Origin: JAGZHZ01 sp963929865
Lineage (GTDB): Bacteria > Bacillota > Clostridia > Lachnospirales > Lachnospiraceae
NCBI GenBank assembly: GCA_963929865.1
Contig: CAWVKK010000054.1
Coordinates: 16,640 to 80,639 of the forward strand
Reading direction: 5' to 3'
Length of the DNA: 64,000 bases
Part shown: in pieces, positions 1 to 8,039 of the stretch
How positions within the stretch are numbered: the first letter of the stretch is position 1
Layout: every line of letters begins with the position of its first letter
Translations under genes and position numbers: made by a program
Notes under the pieces: generated by a model
What the model was told of the DNA's origin: nothing
The model's input: only the letters and a program-made list of their open reading frames with translations
Database searches by the model: none

Positions 1-1
1 G

Positions 2-1138
2 GTCTATGACAATGAGATCTCAAAAATTGACGGAGAATTTCAAAATGGAGATATCATCACCGTCTGTGATTTTGACGGCTACTTTTTAGGATACGGCTTC
101 ATCAACACACGCTCTAAGATTACCGTCCGCATTCTTTCCCGAAAAAAGGACAGTGTGATCGACCGGGCTTTCCTGAAAATGCGGGTGAAGGCTGCGTGGG
201 AATACCGCAAACAGACGGTCGATACCTCCTGCTGCCGTATTGTGTTTGGGGAGGCTGATTTTCTCCCGGGAATTGTGATCGATAAATTTTCGGATGTCCT
301 TGTCGTGGAATCTCTTGCGCTTGGAATCGACCTGTTAAAGCCTGTGATTCTCGATACCCTCAGAGAAGTCCTCGCCGAAGACGGCATTGCCATCCGTGGG
401 ATCTACGAGAGAAGCGACGCCAAGGTCCGGCTTCAGGAAGGAATGGAGCGGAAAAAAGGTTTTATAGGAGATCCCTTTCCCACAAAAGTGCCGATCGTCG
501 AGAATGGCGTCCGCTATCTTGTCGACGTCGAGGATGGGCAGAAAACCGGATTTTTCCTGGATCAGAAATACAACCGTCTCGCCGTTCAGCGCCTGTGCCG
601 TGGAAAAAGAGTGCTCGACTGCTTTACGCATACCGGCTCCTTTGCCCTGAACGCGGCGGTCGCCGGCGCCTCTTTCGTGCTCGGCGCCGACGCCTCGGAG
701 CTTGCCATCAGGCAGGCGCAGGAAAATGCCCTCTTAAATCACGTCGAGGATCGGGTTGTATTCCAGTGCGCAGATGTCTTTGATCTGCTCCCGTCCCTTG
801 AGGCGGACGGTCAGAAGTTCGACGTCGTGATTCTCGACCCTCCGGCTTTTACAAAATCGCGCAGTTCTATCAAGAACGCGGTAAAAGGATACCGGGAGAT
901 CAATATGCGCGGATTAAAGCTTGTAAAAGACGGCGGATTTCTTGCCACATGTTCCTGTTCCCATTTTATGGACCCGGAACTCTTTTCCAAGACGATCGCG
1001 CAGGCAGCCCAGAGCGCCCACAAGCGGCTGCGCCAGGTGGAATACCGCACGCAGGCGGCCGATCATCCGATCCTGTGGGCAGCCGATCAGTCTTATTATC
1101 TGAAGTTCTATATCTTTCAGGTGTGCGAGGAGAAGTAG
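2..1138 (+). CDS. rlmI: Class I SAM-dependent rRNA methyltransferase, RlmI-like (5' end cut by window)
   Basis: The reading frame is open from the first bases of the window, so the true start lies upstream; a GTG at 155 falls inside the protein and is not the likely start. The first ~50 visible residues look like the C-terminal part of a PUA RNA-binding domain (DGYFLGYGFIN, then ITVRILS). A Rossmann methyltransferase follows, with the SAM loop VLDCFTHTGSFALNAA, the catalytic-type VVILDPPAFTKS and a CSCSHF segment with the cysteine pattern of RNA m5C/m2G enzymes. Family members modify 23S rRNA (RlmI makes m5C1962). The family is clear; the exact target base is inferred. It is the only plus-strand gene until 11.9 kb. 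Confidence 0.88.
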   Translation, partial: VYDNEISKIDGEFQNGDIITVCDFDGYFLGYGFINTRSKITVRILSRKKDSVIDRAFLKMRVKAAWEYRKQTVDTSCCRIVFGEADFLPGIVIDKFSDVLVVESLALGIDLLKPVILDTLREVLAEDGIAIRGIYERSDAKVRLQEGMERKKGFIGDPFPTKVPIVENGVRYLVDVEDGQKTGFFLDQKYNRLAVQRLCRGKRVLDCFTHTGSFALNAAVAGASFVLGADASELAIRQAQENALLNHVEDRVVFQCADVFDLLPSLEADGQKFDVVILDPPAFTKSRSSIKNAVKGYREINMRGLKLVKDGGFLATCSCSHFMDPELFSKTIAQAAQSAHKRLRQVEYRTQAADHPILWAADQSYYLKFYIFQVCEEK

Positions 1139-1451
1139 GGGACGGGACTAAAACCGTGGTTGTGAAAAAACAGCTAAATCTGGAATTGCATTTAATGCGA
1201 AGAGCCGGCATTGCTGCCGGCTCTCAGGATGAAAAAGTTTTCTATTTATTATTTATGGTTGAAATGTTTACCGAGGGAGTGGGCTGACAGTTTCCCGCCA
1301 GCCCGGAGTTATGAAATTGAAATCTATCAAGGTTCGCTTTACTTGATGACTTAAGTATAAAACCTAAATATGTGCAAATTTTGATTATTTTTTAAAGTTT
1401 TTATGAACAAGATTATAACAAATTTCGAATTGCCTCCGTCAAATCTTTTTC
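1139..1451. other. Intergenic spacer between convergent genes, with two hairpins
   Basis: This 313 bp spacer separates the convergent rlmI-like gene and the cysteine desulfidase. It holds a perfect 10 bp inverted repeat with a 4 nt loop (AGAGCCGGCA/TGCCGGCTCT, 1201-1224) and a second GC-rich hairpin at 1281-1304 (GGGCTG/CAGCCC). Neither is followed by a clear T-run on either strand, so they are only possible terminators or transcript-end structures. The rest is AT-rich, and no gene is visible. Confidence 0.55.
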
Positions 1452-2732
1452 TTATTCTTCATTCCCGAGCATAATATTTAAAATTTTGATATCGGTCTCG
1501 CGCATTCCTTCCCTGCCTACTTTTCCGATGCTTTCAATCGTTTTCTCCACGTCTTTCTGCACCAGTCCTTCTCCTTCTTGGAAGCACCGTTTGTTCATGC
1601 TCATACAGTGTCCCAGAATTGCCGCCTCGACTGCAGACGCGATTTTTGCCGCGCACGACGCCTTGGCTCCGTCGCAGACCATGCCGCCGATGTTTGCGAT
1701 CGTGTTTGTAATGGTATCGGAGATCTGCTGGTACGTTCCCTTTTTCATATAGGTGATGGCTGCTCCGCTTCCCGTCGCCGCGCATACCACGCCGCAGTAT
1801 GCCGACAAATCTCCAATATAATATTTCTGATGAATCGCAACCAGATTGCTTACCACCAGAGCGCGGTAAAGTTCTTCCCTTGATACCTTCAGCTCTTTGG
1901 CATATTCAATCACAGGCAGAGAGACGGTCATTCCCTGGTTGCCGCTGCCTGAGTTGATGATAACCGGCATGGAACATCCATTCATTCTGGCGTCGGATCC
2001 TGCCGCTGCCGCCGCTTTTGCCCTTGCCTTTACATCGTTTGGATACGCTTCTAAAATTGTCTTTCCGATTGCCGCCCCATAAAAGTTTTTGAGTCCTTCC
2101 TTTGAGATCGCCGTGTTGCACGCGATCTGGCGGTCCAGTACTTCCTGGACATCTTCGATTTTTACTTCATTCGCAAATTCAATAATGTCTTTTACGGTCA
2201 GCTCTGCCTCTTCTTTTTTGCTCTCGTCATCCTCATGTTCATCTGAAGCTTTTTCAAATAAAACTTCCTTGTTTTTTTCTATTTTTGTGATGTTTGTATG
2301 GTGGTCTGTGATCTCGACCAGGGCATACTCTTCTCCGGCGTATTCTGTCACCTGTATATATAAATTCGGAACATCTACTGCCAGGCTGCATTTGCAGATT
2401 CCTTCTTTTACGAGGCGCTTCATTGTCTCGATATCACTGTCTTGGACACTCTCCAAAACAGCAAGCTCCTGCTGCGCATTTCCTCCCACAGCGCCTAAGA
2501 CGGCCGCGACGTCCATTCCTTTCATTCCGCCGGAATTGGGAACAATCACTCCTTTTACATTTTTGATGATATTTCCGCTGCAAAGCAGTTCAATCTTTTC
2601 TGGCATCTTTCCCAAAACCTCTCTTGCTTTTGCAGCCGCAAAAGCAATCGCGATCGGCTCCGTGCATCCCAGCGCCGGAACAAGCTCCTGATTTAAGATT
2701 TTTACATAATTTTTATATTTTCTCTCTTCCAT
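1452..2732 (-). CDS. cyuA: L-cysteine desulfidase CyuA-like (UPF0597 family)
   Basis: Predicted to degrade L-cysteine to pyruvate, ammonia and sulfide with an oxygen-labile Fe-S cluster, in the cytoplasm. The N-terminus has the family motif LGCTEPIAIAFAAA (Cys ~23). The C-terminal half has the serine-dehydratase alpha-like segment GMVCDGAKASCAAK and a further VVCAATGSG, which supply candidate cluster cysteines. At 426 residues it is of normal length. An ATG lies 12 bases upstream (2744), but GGAGGAAGAG sits directly before the ATG at 2732, so the latter is chosen. It stands alone, with no transporter or regulator beside it. Some relatives are annotated serine dehydratase alpha chain, but the full-length single-chain form favours desulfidase. 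Confidence 0.85.
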   Translation of the reverse strand: MEERKYKNYVKILNQELVPALGCTEPIAIAFAAAKAREVLGKMPEKIELLCSGNIIKNVKGVIVPNSGGMKGMDVAAVLGAVGGNAQQELAVLESVQDSDIETMKRLVKEGICKCSLAVDVPNLYIQVTEYAGEEYALVEITDHHTNITKIEKNKEVLFEKASDEHEDDESKKEEAELTVKDIIEFANEVKIEDVQEVLDRQIACNTAISKEGLKNFYGAAIGKTILEAYPNDVKARAKAAAAAGSDARMNGCSMPVIINSGSGNQGMTVSLPVIEYAKELKVSREELYRALVVSNLVAIHQKYYIGDLSAYCGVVCAATGSGAAITYMKKGTYQQISDTITNTIANIGGMVCDGAKASCAAKIASAVEAAILGHCMSMNKRCFQEGEGLVQKDVEKTIESIGKVGREGMRETDIKILNIMLGNEE

Positions 2733-2906
2733 CTCTTCCTCCATTTCCCGGTGTGTCTGCTCTTCCTCTTTTTCCTTTTTCAGTCGTTCCCATCGGGATT
2801 GTCTTTTGTCTGTTCACACCTTTTCTGATTATATCATATTTTTTCTTTTTGGGAATTTCAATCTCTCATATACAGTGCAAAAATCTTTTCTATCCGTAAA
2901 AAAGGC

Positions 2907-2937
2907 AAAAAAAAGCGGCGATATGAAATATGCCGCT
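2907..2937 (-). terminator. Rho-independent terminator of the sigma/anti-sigma operon
   Basis: On the minus strand an AGCGGC...GCCGCT stem, extended by ATAT/ATAT with one bulge, is followed directly by eight T residues. It lies ~60 bp downstream of the membrane-protein gene at 2998. Confidence 0.85.
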
Positions 2938-2997
2938 AAAAACTGTTTTATAAATCAATATACTCCCCTTAAGCATCTCGCGATGTGATATGCCAGT

Positions 2998-3672
2998 TTA
3001 TGCCCGCCCATCCGAGCCTTGACCTTGATCTGTATGGTTTGTCTCTTTTTCCCCATTCACTGCCGTTCCTGTCCAGTCTTCCCGGCGGGACTGTCCCGTC
3101 TGCGTCCCCTCCTGATCGGAAGAATAGAGCTGAGTGCGGATAAAAATTTTTTCTTTGCTCTGACCATGAAGTTCGAGCCGTTTCCCCTGAATCAGCTGCA
3201 TCCCTATCCAGATAATAAAAAGGGCGATGCAGATGCGCGGAATATATCTCAAAAAGTTTTCCAGCCCCCAGTAAAGCTGCCATGGCAAAATTTCATTCAA
3301 AAATCCCATAAAATTGGACAGCAGCATCGCAGCGCCGACAATGATCAGAATCAGAGCGGCCGCCGTGCGGTTTTTTCCGCTGAGCACAGCGGAAATGGCC
3401 GCGGGATCCATGTGAAAAAGATAGTCGTCCTCCAGCAGATAAAATTCTTCTTCATCCATCGAATTTTTATTGACCGCGTCAAAAAAGCTATAACACCATA
3501 TAATAGGGAGAGTAAAATACAGCACTCCCAGATTCATCAAAACTCCAAGCGCAATAACACCCCAAAACAGAACCATGAGTGAGATTCCCATTTTCATAAA
3601 TCCCAAATACATATGTCCTGCTCCCGGGAACAGTGAACAACAAAATGTCAAAAATTTTCCCTTTTGTCTCAT
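2998..3672 (-). CDS. Polytopic membrane protein of the ECF sigma operon, TM2/LiaI-like
   Basis: A 224-residue membrane protein. The N-terminus carries a TM2-domain-like signature (FPGAGHMYLGFMKMG) with hydrophobic segments at about residues 6-60, then an acidic loop (DEEEFYLLEDD) and two or three more membrane spans at about 95-155. The C-terminal ~50 residues are soluble and polar. AGGAGG lies 9 bases before the ATG at 3672; a TTG at 3681 is too close to that site. It is the third gene after an ECF sigma factor and its probable anti-sigma factor and ends at a strong terminator, so it may be part of the envelope-sensing circuit or its target. The specific function is unknown. Confidence 0.7.
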   Translation of the reverse strand: MRQKGKFLTFCCSLFPGAGHMYLGFMKMGISLMVLFWGVIALGVLMNLGVLYFTLPIIWCYSFFDAVNKNSMDEEEFYLLEDDYLFHMDPAAISAVLSGKNRTAAALILIIVGAAMLLSNFMGFLNEILPWQLYWGLENFLRYIPRICIALFIIWIGMQLIQGKRLELHGQSKEKIFIRTQLYSSDQEGTQTGQSRREDWTGTAVNGEKETNHTDQGQGSDGRA

Positions 3673-3786
3673 TCGATCCAACCTCCTATTTCTCTCCTCT
3701 TCCTGACCGCCGGCATTTTTATCCGTCTGATTCTTCCGATCGCGGCATTGCTGCCGGACGCCGCACAGCAGATTTTGGCTTTTCTT

Positions 3787-4221
3787 TTACCTTTTTACTC
3801 CTGTGTAAAGCTGCCATGTCAATCTGTCTACGGCGCCGCCAAGTTTTTGTGTCAGGCTTTCTCTTGGTTTCATCTGCGTCTGGACATTCTGCTGCGCCAT
3901 TTCTCTCGCTGTCTTTCCTCCAAGCGGCACGACAAACAGAACAACCAAAGCTGCGCATACCGCTGCGCATACCTTCGCACTGTAAAACCAAAATTGTTTT
4001 TTGGGAGATTTCGGAATAGTCCGTTGCGTTCCCGTCAAAATACTTTCTTTTAGATTTTGCGGCATAGCCATGGGGTTTTCTTTTTCATTGAGCAGCAGCA
4101 GCCGTTCCGAACAACATTCACAGGAAGAAGCGTGGGTTAATATCCTGATTTTTTCCTCATTCGTCGCGCACCCTGTCAAAAGTTTTTCAATCATCTCCTC
4201 ATTTATATGACTTTCTCCCAT
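3787..4221 (-). CDS. Probable membrane-bound anti-sigma factor
   Basis: The 144-residue protein has a cytoplasmic N-terminal region with an HASSCECC motif, resembling the H-x3-C-x2-C zinc site of ZAS-type anti-sigma factors. One membrane span follows (VCAAVCAALVVLFVVPL, about residues 84-100), then a short external tail. An ATG at 4221 with AGGAGG 8 bases upstream is preferred to the TTG at 4242. The start overlaps the end of the ECF sigma gene, indicating translational coupling. By position and architecture it should hold the neighbouring sigma factor inactive until an envelope signal arrives. Partner and signal are inferred. Confidence 0.75.
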   Translation of the reverse strand: MGESHINEEMIEKLLTGCATNEEKIRILTHASSCECCSERLLLLNEKENPMAMPQNLKESILTGTQRTIPKSPKKQFWFYSAKVCAAVCAALVVLFVVPLGGKTAREMAQQNVQTQMKPRESLTQKLGGAVDRLTWQLYTGVKR

Positions 4222-4223
4222 CG

Positions 4224-4772
4224 TTATGCCTCCTTTCCCCAAAGCTTTTTCAGCATTGCCTTCGCCCTGTAAATCTGCGTCTGCACGGTTTTTACTTTTT
4301 TTCCTTTTTTTCGCGCGATTTCTTCCACCGTCATCTCATGGCAGAAATAATCGACGGCGATTTCGTCGTAAGGGGGTTTCAGGCTTGTGCACAGCTTATA
4401 GAATTCTTCCTGTACATGGTGTTCCAGAGCTGTCTGTTCCGGACCGCTTTCTTTACTTTCTATCACTTGAAAGTAAGTATCTTCCGTGGGGAGCATCTTC
4501 CTTCCAGCCATCTTCAGGTAATCCAGACATTTATTTGTGGCGATTGTGCTGATCCAGGCTCTTTCATTTCTGCCGTCGAAGGTGGGAAGGTTTTTATAAA
4601 CAGTCAGAAATGTTTCCTGTGTCAGATCCTGCGCATCAAAATAATTGTTTGTAATCCTGTGGCAGATGGAGTAAACCAGACTTCCATACCGGTCTATCAA
4701 TTCTGCCAGATATTCTTTGTAGACGATACTCCCCACCCCCTGTACAGTGATACTTTTGAGTTTGCCTTGCAA
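4224..4772 (-). CDS. ECF-family RNA polymerase sigma factor
   Basis: It contains region 2 (DAQDLTQETFLTVYKNL; AWISTIATNKCLDYLK) at about residues 40-90 and region 4 with a helix-turn-helix (MTVEEIARKKGKKVKTVQTQIYRAKAMLKK) at about 145-178. At up to 182 residues it is typical of group 4 (extracytoplasmic function) sigma factors. It directs RNA polymerase to envelope-response promoters. The start is unclear: the TTG at 4772 and GTG at 4736 both lack a well-spaced ribosome site, although a G-rich GGGGTGGGGAG sits at the GTG. The anti-sigma gene follows with overlap. The regulon is unknown. Confidence 0.88.
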   Translation of the reverse strand: MQGKLKSITVQGVGSIVYKEYLAELIDRYGSLVYSICHRITNNYFDAQDLTQETFLTVYKNLPTFDGRNERAWISTIATNKCLDYLKMAGRKMLPTEDTYFQVIESKESGPEQTALEHHVQEEFYKLCTSLKPPYDEIAVDYFCHEMTVEEIARKKGKKVKTVQTQIYRAKAMLKKLWGKEA

Positions 4773-4875
4773 TGCATCTCAATACTATATAACGATTGAA
4801 TTCTCAATAAATCTTCAACTTTTCAGAAAATCTTTCATTTTTTGCAGGGAATTTTTCTGTATGCCGTCTTTTCTT

Positions 4876-5883
4876 TTATTCTCCAAACTCTTCTGCGCAG
4901 CGCTTCATCATATCGCGGATCGGAAGATGATAAGGGCAGCGCGTCTCACAGACGCCGCACTGCACGCATGAGCCTGCCTTTGCCTGCAGAGAGGCATACC
5001 GCTCTCTTGCCCAGCCTTCCAGGTTATACCGTTTTAGATATCCCTCAAACAAAAATACATTTGGAATGCTGATCCCTTTTGTACACGGAGCGCAGTAATT
5101 GCAGCGGCGGCAGAAATTGCTGCCCAGTTCCTTTCGAATCCGTTCAATCTCTTTGCGCTCTTCCTGCGTCAGCGGTTGTCTCTCCTCCGCCGCTTTGCAG
5201 TTTTGCTCCAGCTCCTCTACAGTATGCATACCTGGAATCACAACCGTTACGTCGGGATTTGAGCAGACAAAGCGCAGAGCCAGCGCAGGATTTTCGATCG
5301 CGCCTCCTGCAAAAGGTTTCATGCAGATAAACCCTATGTTTCTCTCTGCGCATTTTTTTATCAGTTCTTCCCCCTGTGTTTCCACAATATTGTAGGGAAA
5401 CATAATGGTTTCCACCCACTCAAGATCCATCGCGCGCTCAAACACCTCTGCGGAATGGGCCGTCAGTCCAATGTGCCCGATCTTTCCTGCCGCTTTTGCC
5501 TCCTTGAGCGCCTCCAGCGCCCCATTTTGACCTATAACCTGGCTGAGCTGCTCCATATTTGGATTGTGAACCTGGTACAGATCGATGTAGTCTGTCTTTA
5601 AATGGCGTAAGCTGATGTCAATGTCTCTTGCCATATCCTCCTTTGTCCGCGCCATGCTTTTCGTCGCAAGGACAAACCGGTCCCTGATTCCCTCCAGCGC
5701 TTCGCCCAAGTAGGATTCGCTGACTGTATAGCCTCTGGCTGTATCGATATAATTGATCCCCTTTTCTGCCATAGCTCTGAGCAGCCGCTTTACCTTCCCT
5801 GCGTCAGACTGCTGAATCGGTATGCCTCCCAATCCCATTTTAGAAATCTTTAATCCGCTCTTTCCCAGCGTTACTTGTTCCAT
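4876..5883 (-). CDS. Aldo/keto reductase with C-terminal 4Fe-4S ferredoxin domain
   Basis: A 335-residue cytoplasmic oxidoreductase. Residues 1-250 form the (beta/alpha)8 aldo/keto reductase fold with the tetrad in place: Asp in NYIDTARGY, Tyr in the same stretch, Lys in VLATKSM and His in YQVHN. The last ~70 residues carry two cysteine clusters, CRRCNYCAPC and CVQCGVCETRC, typical of the Fe-S-fused AKR branch common in anaerobes. A GAGAGGAAG site lies upstream of the ATG. It is a single gene with no operon partner. The substrate cannot be read from sequence. Confidence 0.9.
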   Translation of the reverse strand: MEQVTLGKSGLKISKMGLGGIPIQQSDAGKVKRLLRAMAEKGINYIDTARGYTVSESYLGEALEGIRDRFVLATKSMARTKEDMARDIDISLRHLKTDYIDLYQVHNPNMEQLSQVIGQNGALEALKEAKAAGKIGHIGLTAHSAEVFERAMDLEWVETIMFPYNIVETQGEELIKKCAERNIGFICMKPFAGGAIENPALALRFVCSNPDVTVVIPGMHTVEELEQNCKAAEERQPLTQEERKEIERIRKELGSNFCRRCNYCAPCTKGISIPNVFLFEGYLKRYNLEGWARERYASLQAKAGSCVQCGVCETRCPYHLPIRDMMKRCAEEFGE

Positions 5884-6127
5884 TTTAATCTTCCTCTCTC
5901 TTTTTTCTTTCCAATACTTTTTTTCAGTATAGCACCAATCGGCTATCCTGAAAATACCTTTTGTCGCCTTATCCCGCAGACGCGATCCGATCTTCCTGTC
6001 TTTTTCCCATGTCGCCGCTAAACTATATATGCTATTTCTATTGCATATTATTTTCTGAAAATTTATATTATATATTTATTATTAACTGTTTTATATATAT
6101 TTTTTTTATTTTTTTCAATTTTTAGTA

Positions 6128-6156
6128 TTGACATAGCCATAATTAACTGCTATAAT
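6128..6156 (+). promoter_or_regulatory. Consensus sigma-A promoter for a putative ncRNA
   Basis: A perfect TTGACA at 6128-6133 and perfect TATAAT at 6151-6156 are separated by exactly 17 bases. It fires rightward into a region with no protein gene, with the expected transcription start near 6163. Confidence 0.9.
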
Positions 6157-6455
6157 AAGGACATCAAAAGAACAGAAGAAAAATAAAAAACAGAAAGGAC
6201 TGAGACCACCGAAATATTAAGTTATTCTCTCATAATTTAAAGAAAGGAAGGTACAAGCCACCAGAAACAAAATAGAATTACCGTATTATTTCAGAAAGTG
6301 AGAAAATTCCAATGAGAACATTATAAAGATTCTTTTGATTAGAAAAAGTAAAGTTACAGAAAACTCAAAGATTTAAAAAGAGTAAGGTAACCTCCAATGG
6401 GAAATTAAATTATAACTCGTGTTCAATATTTATTTTGTTTTATCTTCTGGGAATA

Positions 6456-6476
6456 GAAAAAATTTTTTTCTATAGC
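6456..6476. repeat. AT-rich palindromic repeat, copy 1
   Basis: The 20 bases AAAAAATTTTTTTCTATAGC (6457-6476) recur exactly at 11873-11892, upstream of the V-ATPase operon. Here they form a hairpin inside the putative ncRNA. Low complexity makes chance identity possible. Confidence 0.5.
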
Positions 6477-6624
6477 GTGAACGAAAGAAGAACTCAATAA
6501 CAAGCCAAACCTAAAAATCTAAGAAACCAAAAGTCAATTATAAAATGCCATTTTAAAAAGTATTATTCCTCATGAAGCTATGAAAAACGGAGGTAAAATC
6601 CAATGGACAATCAGGTGCATTAAG

Positions 6625-6672
6625 GAGCCATCAGATTTCAAAAAATAAAAAATCTGATGGCTCTTATTTCGT
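6625..6672 (+). terminator. Terminator of the putative ncRNA
   Basis: A perfect 14 bp stem (GAGCCATCAGATTT 6625-6638 with AAATCTGATGGCTC 6650-6663) is followed by TTATTTC and further Ts on the plus strand. The T-tract is imperfect but the stem is very stable. The tail abuts the end of the minus-strand gene at 6674. Confidence 0.8.
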
Positions 6673-6673
6673 C

Positions 6674-8017
6674 CTATTTTTCCTCTCTCTTTTTGGCTTC
6701 TTCTTTCTTTTTTCTCTGACGGTTGACCTGGCTGGAGAGCAGTTTATCCAGATAAATCGATTTAAACTGCTTGCTCGCCATCGCCTGTTTCAAAGGCGGA
6801 AGCTTTAAAATCGTTCCAAAGACGGCTGCCATTGCGCGGTGGTTGGCAAATGCCTGATTATCGAAAATTAAATTCTGAAGCGTCCCCTTTTCTATCGCCT
6901 GCAGGACAAATCGGTGCGTGCTGTTGACAGGTGTGATGACCTGCACAGGCCGTCTTTTTAGGGTGAGCGCTTTTGTCGGACAGTTCCGCGCGCACACTCC
7001 GCATCCAAGGCAGATCTCTGTATTGATCTGAACGCGCTTTTTCTTTTTCTTTTGCTCTCCCTCTCCTTTTTCTGTCTCTTTAAGGGATATCGCAAAAATC
7101 GGACATGCCTTTTCACATTTTCCGCAGCCGATGCAATTGTGCGCATTCACCTCCGGAATATAGTTTGTCGTGGCGACAGGCTGCATAGGGCTGAATGTTC
7201 TGGCCGCCTGCAGCGCCTCGCAGCAGCAGCCGCAGCAGTTGCAGATAAACGCCGGATTTTCCCGGACATTTTCTCCAATCTGAACCAGATTATGTTCGTA
7301 GGAGCGTTCCAGAGCGTCCATCGCTTCTTCCTTTGAGATCAGCCGTGCGTGACCGCCGTGTTCCGCAAGCGAGCGCGCTACGTTTCCAAATGTCAGACAG
7401 ACGTCCCAGGGCGCGTTGATCTCGCACGGATGTCCCGCATGATACATTTTATGCCGGCAGTAGCATGTTCCCAGTCCGATATATTCTGCCTCTTCTACAA
7501 TATGGCTGGAACGCTCGTAGTCTAGGATATGAAGTGTCTGCTCGTTTGTCAAAACCGGTTCCTGAACGTAGACGCGTCCCAGTTTTGTCTCTGTAGCGTA
7601 AAACAGATCCTTTACAAAATCTTCCTCTACATTCATATATTGATAGTACAGCTCGCTTAAATATTTCTGGTCAATGTCTCCTCTCGTCCTCATCAGCGCG
7701 AATTCGAAAAATCCGGCCATCGGCGGCGGCATGACGAATCTTCTGACTCCCTGATAGCTTGAGTCTACCAGCAGCGCCTTTTCGCATAAATGGTCGAGAA
7801 CTTTCTCCGCTTTCGCCTCCGTCGTCCCCCAGATCTTCGCGGCTCTTTTTAAGGTGAAGGGGCGCACCGGCAGCAGCGACATCCATTTCGCTTCTTTTTC
7901 TGTGTACAGAACCTGAAGGATTTTGTACAGTGTCTCAGAGGGCGGCGCTCCCTGTGTAAACCAGTTGATTCTCTGCTCTAAATTTTTATAGGCGTCTCTT
8001 GTTGTAAGATGTCCCAT
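6674..8017 (-). CDS. Cysteine-rich ferredoxin-like protein with helix-turn-helix-like N-terminus
   Basis: A 447-residue protein. Residues ~35-110 look like a winged-helix segment (FTLKRAAKIWGTTEAKAEKVLDHL). The middle has unusual clusters CYCRHKMYHAGHPC and CNCCGCCC. The C-terminal third holds two classical 4Fe-4S motifs, CIGCGKCEKACP and CLGCGVCARNCP, split by a lysine-rich stretch. The ATG at 8017 has AGGAG 7 bases upstream and is preferred to the TTG at 8050, which overlaps the ABC ATPase gene. It is the last gene of an SBP-permease-ATPase operon, so it may act on or sense the imported compound, perhaps as an electron-transfer or redox-responsive protein. No specific function is recognised. 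Confidence 0.7.
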   Translation of the reverse strand: MGHLTTRDAYKNLEQRINWFTQGAPPSETLYKILQVLYTEKEAKWMSLLPVRPFTLKRAAKIWGTTEAKAEKVLDHLCEKALLVDSSYQGVRRFVMPPPMAGFFEFALMRTRGDIDQKYLSELYYQYMNVEEDFVKDLFYATETKLGRVYVQEPVLTNEQTLHILDYERSSHIVEEAEYIGLGTCYCRHKMYHAGHPCEINAPWDVCLTFGNVARSLAEHGGHARLISKEEAMDALERSYEHNLVQIGENVRENPAFICNCCGCCCEALQAARTFSPMQPVATTNYIPEVNAHNCIGCGKCEKACPIFAISLKETEKGEGEQKKKKKRVQINTEICLGCGVCARNCPTKALTLKRRPVQVITPVNSTHRFVLQAIEKGTLQNLIFDNQAFANHRAMAAVFGTILKLPPLKQAMASKQFKSIYLDKLLSSQVNRQRKKKEEAKKREEK

Positions 8018-8039
8018 CGTTTCACTCCTTTTTCTCTTC

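Larger units (their letters stand above)
6163..6672 (+). ncRNA. Putative large structured non-coding RNA (~500 nt)
   Basis: The ~500 bases between a perfect promoter (6128-6156) and a 14 bp-stem terminator (6625-6663) contain no ORF of meaningful length on the plus strand. The region is A-rich. It holds a near-perfect hairpin at 6453-6473, short possible helices such as CCAGAA 6261-6266 with TTCTGG 6445-6450 and GTTCA 6420-6424 with TGAAC 6478-6482, and three copies of TCCAATG (6308, 6393, 6599), two of them within a 20-mer matching at 16 positions. Size and isolation recall large ornate bacterial RNAs such as ROOL, but membership cannot be decided by eye. A six-codon ORF with a good ribosome site (6603-6623) could instead indicate a tiny peptide gene. 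Confidence 0.6.

Noticed and set aside
1201..1224. Perfect hairpin after the rRNA methyltransferase as a terminator
   Set aside because: There is no T-run on either side, so it is noted only as an inverted repeat.
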